Assembly (NCBI GenBank): GCA_964632945.1
Contig: CAZWCX010000093.1
Span: 1-29,626, forward strand
DNA: 29,626 nucleotides
Source: CAZWCX01 sp964632945
GTDB taxonomy: Bacteria > Planctomycetota > MHYJ01 > WSZJ01 > CAZWCX01
Reading direction: 5' to 3'
Below, piece after piece: positions 20,273 through 27,443 of this stretch. A model generated the notes under the pieces. That model worked only from the letters and a program-made list of their open reading frames with translations, was not told the origin of the DNA and made no database searches. The position numbers were made by a program, and so were the translations under genes. Position 1 is the first letter of the stretch. Each line of letters starts with the position of its first letter.

Positions 20273-21379
20273 ATGCCGCAGATGAAAGTACGCACGCTCG
20301 TCGTCAAGGCCGGCACGCGCGTCCTCCTGCGCGGGACGGAGACGCTCGATCTGCCCACGATCGGTCGTCTTTTGTGGGACCTCGTCGATGCCCGGGAGCA
20401 GGGGATCGACGTGATCTTCGTCTCGTCCGGCGCGATCGGGGCCGGACTTCGTCCGCTCGGGTTCCAGCAGCGGCCGGACACCATCCCGGACTTGCAGGCC
20501 TGCGCCGCGGTGGGGCAGAGCCTGCTCATGCGCGCCTACAACGAGGTGCTCGCGCCGCGCGGCTACGTCGCCGCGCAGATTCTGCTCTCGCACGACGACT
20601 TTCATCACCGACACCGTTATCTGAACCTGCGCAACACCCTCGGGGCGCTGCGACCCCACAAGGTGTTGCCCGTGGTCAACGAGAACGACACGGTGGCGGT
20701 GGACGAGATCAAGTTCGGCGACAACGACGTCCTCGCGGCGTTGGTGACGGGGGCGGTCGACGCGGACCTGACGGTGCTGCTCTCGGACGTGGACGGCCTT
20801 TATACGGGGAATCCGCGCGCCGGAGGCGGCGCGCAGCGGATTGCGGTCGTGGAGAAGATCACGGCCGAAATCGAGGCGCTGGCCGGCGAGTCGGTGGGCG
20901 GGCTCGGCTCCGGGGGAATGGCGTCGAAGTTGCGCGCCGCCAAGGCGATCACGCGGGGCGGCGGGACGCTGGTCCTGGCGGACGGGAAGAAGGCTTCGCT
21001 CGCGGCGATCCTGCGCGGCGAGGTGGACGGCACCCTCTTCCGCCCGGCTCCCGACCGGATGCCGCACCGTAAGCGCTGGATCGCCTACTCGCTGCGAGAG
21101 GCCGGGGCCATCCGCGTCGATGCCGGCGCGGCCAAGGCCCTCCTGGAACGGGGAAAGAGCCTGCTCCCCGCGGGGGTGCAGGGCTGCGAGGGGGACTTCA
21201 AGGAGGGAGATCCGGTGGTGGTCCGCTGCGACGGACGGACGATCGCCAAGGGCCTCGTGAATTACTCCGCCGAGCAGGTGCGTCTCATCCAGGGGCGCAA
21301 GACTTCGGAGTTGCGCGCGCTGATCGGCGGGCGATACTTCGAGGAGGTCATTCACCGCGACAACCTGGTGCCGCTGTGA
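20273..21379 (+). CDS. proB: Glutamate 5-kinase
   Basis: 368 aa from ATG 20273, with GGAG 5 nt upstream; an ATG three codons later is less well placed. It phosphorylates the gamma-carboxyl of glutamate, the first step of proline synthesis. The amino-acid-kinase domain (about 5-260) includes VVKAGTRVL, IFVSSGAIGAGL, LPVVNENDTVAVDEIKFGDND (glutamate-binding loop) and LLSDVDGLYTGNPR. LGSGGMASKLRAAKAI (the GTGGM-type loop, here GSGGM) binds nucleotide. The C-terminal PUA domain (about 275-365) is complete, as in E. coli ProB. The first codons before MKVRTLVVK are short. It overlaps proA by 4 nt (GTGA), so the two are translated in balance. Proline feedback control is expected from the family. Confidence 0.95.
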   Translation: MPQMKVRTLVVKAGTRVLLRGTETLDLPTIGRLLWDLVDAREQGIDVIFVSSGAIGAGLRPLGFQQRPDTIPDLQACAAVGQSLLMRAYNEVLAPRGYVAAQILLSHDDFHHRHRYLNLRNTLGALRPHKVLPVVNENDTVAVDEIKFGDNDVLAALVTGAVDADLTVLLSDVDGLYTGNPRAGGGAQRIAVVEKITAEIEALAGESVGGLGSGGMASKLRAAKAITRGGGTLVLADGKKASLAAILRGEVDGTLFRPAPDRMPHRKRWIAYSLREAGAIRVDAGAAKALLERGKSLLPAGVQGCEGDFKEGDPVVVRCDGRTIAKGLVNYSAEQVRLIQGRKTSELRALIGGRYFEEVIHRDNLVPL

Positions 21380-22611
21380 GCGGGATGCGGGAGCGGGCGG
21401 AGTGCGCGCGGGCCGCGGCGGAGGCGTTGCGCGCCTTCGAATCGGCGGCTCGGTCGGAGGCGATCCGGGCGATGGCGCGCGGATTGCGGGCGGAGCGCGC
21501 CCGGCTCCTCGAGGCCAATCGGCTCGACCTGGCGGCGGCCCGGGACCTCGGCGATGCCAAACGCGACCGCCTTTCGCTCGACGACCGGCGCATCGAGGAG
21601 ATGGCGCGGGGACTCGAGGCCGTCGCCGGACAGGCGGACCCCGTAGGCCGCGTGCACGACGAGCGGGTCGCCCCTTCGGGGATGAAGGTCCGACGCGTGC
21701 GGGTGCCCTTGGGCGTGATCCTGATGATCTATGAGGCGCGCCCGAACGTCACCGCGGAGGCCGCCGCCATCTGCCTCAAATCGGGAAACGCCGTCCTCCT
21801 GCGCGGCGGCTCCGAGGCGCGCGAATCGAACGCAGCGATCGCGGCGGTGCTGGCGGCGGCCCTCGTGGACTGCGGCCTCCCGCCCGCGGCGATCCAGGCC
21901 GTCCCGCCCGGCGACCACGAGGGAATCAACGCGCTCCTGGCGATGGCCGATTGCATCGACCTCGTCATCCCCCGGGGCGGGGAGGCGCTGATCCGCGCCG
22001 TGGCGCAGCACAGCCGGATCCCCGTGCTCAAACACTACAAGGGAAACTGCCACGTGTACGTGGACGCGGCGGCCGACCTCGACCTCGCCGAGGCGATCGT
22101 CCACAACGCCAAGACGCAACGCCCCGGCACCTGCAACGCCGCCGAAAAGCTGCTCGTCCATGCCGCGATCGCCGCAACCTTCCTGCCGCGGATCGCGCGG
22201 CGCATGGCGGACGTCCAGTGGCGCGGCGACGAGGCGGCCCGCCGCCACGTCCCGACCATGGCCCCCGCCGCCGAGTCGGACTGGGCGGAGGAGTACCTCG
22301 ACCTGGTCATGGCCGTGAAGGTGGTTCGCGACCTGGACGAGGCGATCCGGCACGTGAATCGCTGGGGGTCTTCGCACACCGACGCGATCGTGACGCGGGA
22401 TGAAGCCGCCGCCCGGCGCTTCCTCCGCGACGTCGACTCCGCGTCGGTGATGTGGAACGTCTCGACCCGGATGGCCGATGGGGGCGAGTACGGCCTCGGG
22501 GCCGAGATCGGCATCAGCACCGACAAGCTCCACGCGCGCGGACCGATGGGAGTGGAGGAACTGACCACGCTGAAATGGGTGGTCGAGGGGACGGGGCAGG
22601 TGCGCCGGTAG
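21376..22611 (+). CDS. proA: Glutamate-5-semialdehyde dehydrogenase (gamma-glutamyl phosphate reductase)
   Basis: 411 aa from GTG 21376, which overlaps the proB stop in GTGA; an ATG at 21385 is an alternative start. It reduces gamma-glutamyl phosphate with NADPH to the semialdehyde, which cyclises to pyrroline-5-carboxylate. The aldehyde-dehydrogenase-like fold carries VPLGVILMIYEARPNVT, AICLKSGNAVLLRGGSEA, LVIPRGGEALIRAV, KHYKGNCHVYVD and the catalytic TQRPGTCNAAEKLL with Cys253. EIGISTDKLHARGPMGVEEL is the standard C-terminal signature. Length equals the usual bacterial ProA (about 415). ProB and ProA act as a complex that shields the labile phosphate. The pyrroline reductase proC is not in the window. 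Confidence 0.96.
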   Translation: MSGMRERAECARAAAEALRAFESAARSEAIRAMARGLRAERARLLEANRLDLAAARDLGDAKRDRLSLDDRRIEEMARGLEAVAGQADPVGRVHDERVAPSGMKVRRVRVPLGVILMIYEARPNVTAEAAAICLKSGNAVLLRGGSEARESNAAIAAVLAAALVDCGLPPAAIQAVPPGDHEGINALLAMADCIDLVIPRGGEALIRAVAQHSRIPVLKHYKGNCHVYVDAAADLDLAEAIVHNAKTQRPGTCNAAEKLLVHAAIAATFLPRIARRMADVQWRGDEAARRHVPTMAPAAESDWAEEYLDLVMAVKVVRDLDEAIRHVNRWGSSHTDAIVTRDEAAARRFLRDVDSASVMWNVSTRMADGGEYGLGAEIGISTDKLHARGPMGVEELTTLKWVVEGTGQVRR

Positions 22612-22737
22612 GGAGCGACGGCCATCACGGGCGCCGGGTCCACGGGTGCGCGTCTCGGGTGGCGCGTCCCGGGCGGCATGCCCGACGGGGCGTAGCCGCG
22701 GTGCCGCGACCCGCTCCCGGGGCTCCTGCCTTTCGGG

Positions 22738-23031
22738 CTACGTCGCTCTGCGCCAGGTCGCCTGCTCGATCACCCGACGGCGGCTCGCCGCCTCGAGATC
22801 CGTTCCTTCCGGCACCGGAATCCCGGCGCGAATCGGTTGGTCCGGCCGCTGGACGAACACCGGCAGGTCATTCCGCGTGTCGAGCCGACCGACGACGATC
22901 ACCGCCTGCCCGGACCAGCCGTCGGGCCAGCGGTCGAGGCCGGCGACATAGACGTCCCCCTGGTCCGTGGCCACCGCGGCCCCGACCTTGTGGTTCTGCG
23001 CGGTGCCGCGAATCTCGATTTCGTTCGTCAT
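22738..23031 (-). CDS. Small hypothetical protein, beta-rich, downstream of the VOC gene
   Basis: 97 aa from ATG 23031 with GGAGGAAGG just upstream. The core is IEIRGTAQNHKVGAAVATD, then VYVAGLDRWPDGWSGQAVIVVGRLD and RNDLPVFVQRPDQP. The GTAxNxKxGA and GLDxWPxxxxGxxVxVxGxL pattern looks like a small OB-like or beta-barrel protein that I have seen only as hypothetical. There is no signal peptide or TM segment. It starts 12 nt after the VOC stop, so it is the second gene of a two-gene unit. It is convergent with proA. The function is unknown. Confidence 0.72.
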   Translation of the reverse strand: MTNEIEIRGTAQNHKVGAAVATDQGDVYVAGLDRWPDGWSGQAVIVVGRLDTRNDLPVFVQRPDQPIRAGIPVPEGTDLEAASRRRVIEQATWRRAT

Positions 23032-23043
23032 GCCTTCCTCCCG

Positions 23044-23412
23044 TCAGGCCGGGCGCATCAGTTTCAGGACGTTGCCGTCGGGGTCCTCGAAGACGACGAA
23101 GCACCCCCAGGGGAAGTCGAGTCGTCCGAGGATCTTTGCACCGTGAGCTTCGAGCCGCGCGGCGGCGGCGACCAGATCGTCGACGCGCAGCGTCAGCGTC
23201 GCGCCCGCATGGGCCCCGTGCGGATCGCGCGGGACGGCGGGAACCGGGCTTCCTCCGGTCCCGTGCAACCCCACCCGCACCCCGCCGACGTCGAGCGAAC
23301 TCCAGTGTTCCGAGGTGTCGACGACGCGGATCCCGAGCACGTCCCGGTAGAACCGGACGGCCCGTTCCATGTCCTGCACGTTGTAGTAGACGTCCTGGAC
23401 GCCGGTGATCAT
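23044..23412 (-). CDS. VOC/glyoxalase-fold protein
   Basis: 122 aa from ATG 23412 with GGAGG at 6 nt. Two beta-alpha-beta-beta-beta modules are visible: VQDVYYNVQDMERAVRFYRDVLGIRVVD (first) and LTLRVDDLVAAAARLEAHGAKIL then FVVFEDPDGNVLKLMRP (second). The FYRDVLG and DPDGN motifs define the vicinal-oxygen-chelate fold. The metal-ligand His at the start of the first strand is replaced (VYYNV), so it may not be a classic glyoxalase I; binding or resistance roles are also seen in the family. A promoter lies at 23442-23471. It is co-transcribed with the small hypothetical gene downstream. Substrate unknown. Confidence 0.88.
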   Translation of the reverse strand: MITGVQDVYYNVQDMERAVRFYRDVLGIRVVDTSEHWSSLDVGGVRVGLHGTGGSPVPAVPRDPHGAHAGATLTLRVDDLVAAAARLEAHGAKILGRLDFPWGCFVVFEDPDGNVLKLMRPA

Positions 23413-23441
23413 GACGGTCCTCCCGCGCTGCGGACGCGGAC

Positions 23442-23471
23442 ATGCTACGCGATCGGGGGGAAGGGAATCAA
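23442..23471 (-). promoter_or_regulatory. Predicted promoter of the VOC/hypothetical unit
   Basis: Minus strand TTGATT (23471-23466), 18-base spacer, TAGCAT (23447-23442). Start near 23435 leaves about 23 nt to ATG 23412. It makes the VOC unit independent of the export operon ending at 23630. Confidence 0.5.
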
Positions 23472-23629
23472 CGTCCGGCCGGCCCGCTGCGCGATCACGG
23501 CCCGTATCGGCGGGCTTGCCGACGGTCGTCGGGCGATCGTTCGCCGGCGCCGGTCGGGCCGGGGATACCGCGTACCACGGGGACGAACGAACGGAGGGGA
23601 AAGCGGAGACCCCAACGTTGCGCGCGGGC

Positions 23630-24898
23630 CTATTCGTGCCGCAGCGCCACGATCGGGTCGAGTCGCGCGGCGCGCACGGCGGGGTAGAGTCCGAAGACGA
23701 TGCCGACGGCCCCCGAGATGCCGAAGGCGAGCGCCACGCTCCAAGGCGTCACGACCGTCGGCATGCCGGCCCAATAGGTGATCAGGCGCGGGATCCCCAG
23801 CCCGAGGCCGACGCCCGCGAACCCCCCCATGGAGGAGAGGACCACGGTCTCGATCAGGAACTGGGAGACGATCTGCTTGCGTTTGGCGCCGATCGCCCGG
23901 CGGATGCCGATCTCCTTCGTGCGTTCGGTCACGCTGGCCAGCATGATGTTCATGATGCCGATCCCGCCCACCAGGAGACTGATGCCGGCGATCGAACCGA
24001 GGACGATGTTGAAGGTCCGCTTGGTGGCCTCCGCTTGACGGAGGAGGGCGAGGGGGACGCTGATGCGGACGTCTTTCTTGGGGTGGAAGCGGTCGAACAT
24101 GGCTTCCAGGGCGCCCGCGAGAGGCTCCACGTCGGCGAGCGTATTGGCTTCGACGATCAGCTGATGAAGTTGCACCTGCTCGCGCTCGATCGATCCGGCG
24201 GTCATGCGGGCGAAGACGTCGCCGAAGCGCGCCCGGGCCACGTCGATGGGGATGTAGGCGTCCACCTCCTGGTCGGGGGTCTGGACGCTGCTGCCCTGTC
24301 CTCCCTCGCTCTGGACGATGCCGACGACCTCGAAGGCCTGGTTGCCGATGCGCAGCACCTGCCCCAGCGTGTGCGCGGCCGCCAGCAGGCGTCGCGCCCC
24401 GTACTCCGTGAGCACGACGGCATTCGAGCGCCGGTCGCGATCGAACTCGGTGAGGACGCGGCCGGCGAGGACCGGGCGGGGGACGAGTTCGAACCACTCC
24501 GGGGTCGTGCCGACGAGCCGCAGCTCCAGGGTCCGTTCGTCGAGCCGGGCCTCCTTGCGGATGATCTTGGCCGGCACCACGCGCCGCACCGAGGAGAATC
24601 CCTCGCGGATGCGTACTTCGTCCTCGTAGAGCAGCCCGTAGATCAGCATGCGCATCCGTTGGGTGCTGCTGGTGGACTCCTCCGTCGGCTTCATGGCCGA
24701 GATGATCACATTGTGGCTGCCGAGCTTGCGGATCTGCTCGAGCGCCTCGCGGCTGGCTCCCTCGCCGACGGCGAGCATGGCCACGACGCTGCCCACCCCG
24801 AAGACGACGCCGAGCATGGTCAGCATCGAGCGCAGCTTGTGCAGGAGGAGGGTCTTGATCCCCAGGCGCACGTCGCGCAGCCAGCGTCGGCCGGTCAT
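23630..24898 (-). CDS. MacB/FtsX-type ABC transporter permease
   Basis: 422 aa from ATG 24898, which overlaps the ATPase stop in ATGA. An N-terminal TM segment (MLTMLGVVFGVGSVVAMLAVG, 25-45) is followed by the periplasmic MacB_PCD domain (about 50-280, GGQGSSVQTPDQEVDAYIPI). The FtsX core then has three TM segments: FNIVLGSIAGISLLVGGIGIMN with the conserved TERTKEIGIRRAIGAKRKQI cytoplasmic loop, VVLSSMGGFAGVGLGLGI, and VALAFGISGAVGIVFGLYP. Four TM segments in total match MacB permeases, here without a fused ATPase. It would transmit ATPase motion to the periplasmic adaptor. Last gene of the four-gene operon. Substrate unknown; MacB relatives export macrolides, peptides or lipoproteins. Confidence 0.94.
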   Translation of the reverse strand: MTGRRWLRDVRLGIKTLLLHKLRSMLTMLGVVFGVGSVVAMLAVGEGASREALEQIRKLGSHNVIISAMKPTEESTSSTQRMRMLIYGLLYEDEVRIREGFSSVRRVVPAKIIRKEARLDERTLELRLVGTTPEWFELVPRPVLAGRVLTEFDRDRRSNAVVLTEYGARRLLAAAHTLGQVLRIGNQAFEVVGIVQSEGGQGSSVQTPDQEVDAYIPIDVARARFGDVFARMTAGSIEREQVQLHQLIVEANTLADVEPLAGALEAMFDRFHPKKDVRISVPLALLRQAEATKRTFNIVLGSIAGISLLVGGIGIMNIMLASVTERTKEIGIRRAIGAKRKQIVSQFLIETVVLSSMGGFAGVGLGLGIPRLITYWAGMPTVVTPWSVALAFGISGAVGIVFGLYPAVRAARLDPIVALRHE

Positions 24899-25644
24899 CG
24901 TCGGCCCTCCACGATCCGCTCGATGCGTCCGTCCCGCATGTGCATCTGGAACGTCGCGTGCGCCGCGATGTCCGGTTCGTGCGTGACCATGACGACCGTC
25001 TTTCCCTCCGCGTGCAGTTCGTGAATCAGGTCCATGATCTGCTCGCCCGTGGAGGAATCGAGGTTGCCCGTGGGCTCGTCGGCCAGGAGGATGGCGGGGT
25101 CGTTGGCGAGCGACCGGGCGATGGCGACGCGCTGCTGCTGGCCGCCCGACAGTTCGGTCGGCCGGTGGTCGAGCCGATCGCCGAGGCCGACCTGGCCGGC
25201 CAGATCGACGGCGCGGTCGGCGGCGGCCCGGGGATCCCAGCCCAGGTAGTAGAGCGGGAGTTCGATGTTCTCGCGCACCGTGAGCTGCGGGATGAGGTGG
25301 AAACTCTGGAAAATGAAGCCCAGATGGCGCAGCCGGATGTCGCTCAACTCGTCGTCGGGAAGCCGGCTGACGTCCTCGCCCTGGAGGAAGTAGGCGCCGC
25401 GGGTGGGTCGGTCGAGGCATCCCAGCAGGTTGAGCATGCTGCTCTTGCCGGAGCCGCTGGGGCCCATGATGGCCCAGAAACTGCCCCGCAGGAACTGCAC
25501 GCTGACGCCGGCCAGGGCGTGGACGTCCTGGGAGCCCATGCGATAGGTCTTGCGCACGTCCACGAGCTCGATCACCGGCGGGGCATCCGGGGCGGAATTC
25601 GCGGGGGAGGGAGCGGCGCCGGGCGCGCCCGAACGGACGGTCAC
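24895..25644 (-). CDS. ABC transporter ATP-binding protein (MacB/LolD type)
   Basis: 249 aa from GTG 25644, which overlaps the adaptor stop in GTGA and has GGAGGG at 9 nt. After a short Pro/Ala-rich lead, IELVDVRKTYRMG begins the domain. Walker A is GPSGSGKSS (61-69), Q-loop Gln113, signature LSGGQQQ (165-171), Walker B ILLADE (185-190) and switch His222. LNLLGCLDRPTRG and DEPTGNLDSSTGEQIM are typical of the MacB/LolD/FtsE class. It drives the adjacent FtsX-type permease. The order adaptor-ATPase-permease matches MacAB systems in which the ATPase is a separate chain. The frame is open far upstream only because of GC bias; that extension is a shadow of the adaptor and outer-membrane genes. Confidence 0.95.
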   Translation of the reverse strand: MTVRSGAPGAAPSPANSAPDAPPVIELVDVRKTYRMGSQDVHALAGVSVQFLRGSFWAIMGPSGSGKSSMLNLLGCLDRPTRGAYFLQGEDVSRLPDDELSDIRLRHLGFIFQSFHLIPQLTVRENIELPLYYLGWDPRAAADRAVDLAGQVGLGDRLDHRPTELSGGQQQRVAIARSLANDPAILLADEPTGNLDSSTGEQIMDLIHELHAEGKTVVMVTHEPDIAAHATFQMHMRDGRIERIVEGRR

Positions 25645-27443
25645 TTGCTGCCGCCCTCCCCGTCGCCGCTTCCTTCGCCGCGCGGACGCCGGTTCCGGAA
25701 CTGCTCGCGCATCTTCTCCTGTTCCTCGGGAGACATCGACTCCATGCGCTTCTTGAACGCCTCGCGCTCCTCGGGAGACATTCGGCCGCCCGACCGTTTG
25801 CCCTCGCCCCCGGCGGAAGGCGTGCGCTCCGGCGCGTTGGCCGCCGCCGGGACGGGTTCCCCGGACGGCGCGGCGCCCTTCCCGACCGGCTGATTCGAAG
25901 GGGTCAGGGCCGCGCCGCCCGCGGGGACGATCGCGTCGCGCGCGCCGGCCTCGAGCGGCGGGGCGAGCAGGACCACGTCGCCGGCCTGGAGCCCGCTCTT
26001 CACGTGGATCATGCGGTTGTTGTCGAGGCCGACCTCGACTTCGCGCGGCGCCGACTTCCCCTGCTGGACCAGCCAGACCAGCGCACGACTCCCCTGGCGC
26101 AGCACGGCCTGGACCGGCACGTACACGGCGTCCGGGTACTCGGCCACCAGCACCTGCGCCTGGCAGGACATCCCGGTGCGCAGACTCCCCCCGTTGCCGT
26201 CGATGTGGATCTCGGTGGTGTAGACCTTGAGATCGGGGTTCATCCACATGTTCGTGGGATCCGGGAGCGGGGAGATGCGCACGACTTTGCCGTTGAATTC
26301 CCGGCCCGGCAGGGCGTCGATGGTCAGGCGTACCGGGAGCCCCGGCGCCACCTTGTCGAGCCGCGACTCGTGGATCTTCACCACCGCCATCATGTCCTCT
26401 GCGGTGGGCAGCTTGATCAATTCCTGCCGCTCGCGGATCGACTGGCCCTCGGCCAGCGGTTCGGAGCCGCCGCCCCGGCCGCCGCCCCCCTGCGTGGAAG
26501 TGGCGTAGACCACCAGCCCGTCGCGCGGGGCCACGATCCGGGTCTTTTCGATCTGCTGCTCGATCTTTTTCAACTTGGTCTGCTGCCGAAGGAGTTCGCC
26601 CTCCTTCGCCCGCAGGTCGGCCTCCGCCTGGATCAGATCCGCGTTCGCCTTTCGCCGCGTCCGCTCGAGGGCCAGGCCGGCCTGGGAGAGGTCGCTTTCG
26701 AGTTTCGTGCGGGTGCGCTCGTGGGTGAACTTGCGCAGCAGATCGAGGGCGCTGCGGGCGAGTTCGAGATCCAGCCGCGCCTTGCGTTCCGCGAGTTCGT
26801 CGCCCTCCAGTTCCGTCGCGGAGACGTATTTCTCCTTGCTCAGGACGCGGGACCAGTCCAGCTTCTCCGTGGCCCGCTTGAGTTCCGCTTCGGCGAGCGT
26901 GATCTTGGCCTCGGCCTCCTTCACCTGATTCGGGTAGTCCCCCTCGACGTACTTGCGCAGATCGTCGCCGGCGAACTGGAGCGCCAGGGTGTCCTTGGAG
27001 ATGTTGCTTTCGGCCTCGCTCTTCTCGACCTCGAGCGATTCGCGGGCGCGCACGAACGCCGCGTCGGCGTTCTGCACTTTGATCTGCTGTTCCAGGCGTT
27101 CGTCGTCGAGGCGGCTGCCGTCGAGTTGGGCGAGCAGGTCCCCCTTCTTCACCACCGTTCCCTCCGGGATGAGGAAGAGGAGGGTGGTTTGGCCCTCGAC
27201 CTCGTTCTTGAGGACGAGCTGTTCGCGGGCCTGGATGCTGCCGGTTTCGACGACCTGGATGGAAAGCGGGCCGCGGACGGCCACGAAGGTGGCGGGCGCG
27301 TCGCCCCCGGCGGAAGCGGGGCCGGGCTCGAGGCGGTCGCGGAATGCCCAGGCCCCGCCCGCGAGCGCGAACACGGCGAGGAGGGCGGCGATACGCGTGC
27401 CGGTGAAGACGCCGCGCGCAGACGGCGGGGTCGCGGAGGTCAT
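25641..27443 (-). CDS. Periplasmic membrane fusion protein (MacA/HlyD family)
   Basis: 600 aa from ATG 27443, joined to the previous gene by TAATG. A single N-terminal TM segment (IAALLAVFALAGGAWAF, about 18-34) anchors it in the inner membrane. FVAVRGPLSIQVVETGSIQARE starts the beta-barrel; EGQTTLLFLIPEGTVVKKGDLLAQLD is the first half-lipoyl motif. A very long coiled-coil hairpin (about 110-285) is rich in heptads (AEAKITLAEAELKRATEK, QTKLKKIEQQIEKTR). IVAPRDGLVVYA is the second half-lipoyl. LTIDALPGREFNGKVVRIS and the beta-barrel follow. The C-terminus carries two copies of MSPEE(R/Q)E with KKRM/REQF repeats and a Gly/Glu tail. It links the permease to the outer-membrane channel. At 600 aa it is longer than typical MacA (about 370), owing to the hairpin and the tail. 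Confidence 0.93.
   Translation of the reverse strand: MTSATPPSARGVFTGTRIAALLAVFALAGGAWAFRDRLEPGPASAGGDAPATFVAVRGPLSIQVVETGSIQAREQLVLKNEVEGQTTLLFLIPEGTVVKKGDLLAQLDGSRLDDERLEQQIKVQNADAAFVRARESLEVEKSEAESNISKDTLALQFAGDDLRKYVEGDYPNQVKEAEAKITLAEAELKRATEKLDWSRVLSKEKYVSATELEGDELAERKARLDLELARSALDLLRKFTHERTRTKLESDLSQAGLALERTRRKANADLIQAEADLRAKEGELLRQQTKLKKIEQQIEKTRIVAPRDGLVVYATSTQGGGGRGGGSEPLAEGQSIRERQELIKLPTAEDMMAVVKIHESRLDKVAPGLPVRLTIDALPGREFNGKVVRISPLPDPTNMWMNPDLKVYTTEIHIDGNGGSLRTGMSCQAQVLVAEYPDAVYVPVQAVLRQGSRALVWLVQQGKSAPREVEVGLDNNRMIHVKSGLQAGDVVLLAPPLEAGARDAIVPAGGAALTPSNQPVGKGAAPSGEPVPAAANAPERTPSAGGEGKRSGGRMSPEEREAFKKRMESMSPEEQEKMREQFRNRRPRGEGSGDGEGGSK

Noticed and set aside
22691..22742. 7-bp inverted repeat between convergent proA and the small hypothetical gene
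   Set aside because: Arms are short and 38 bases apart with no T-run; such repeats arise often by chance in GC-rich DNA.
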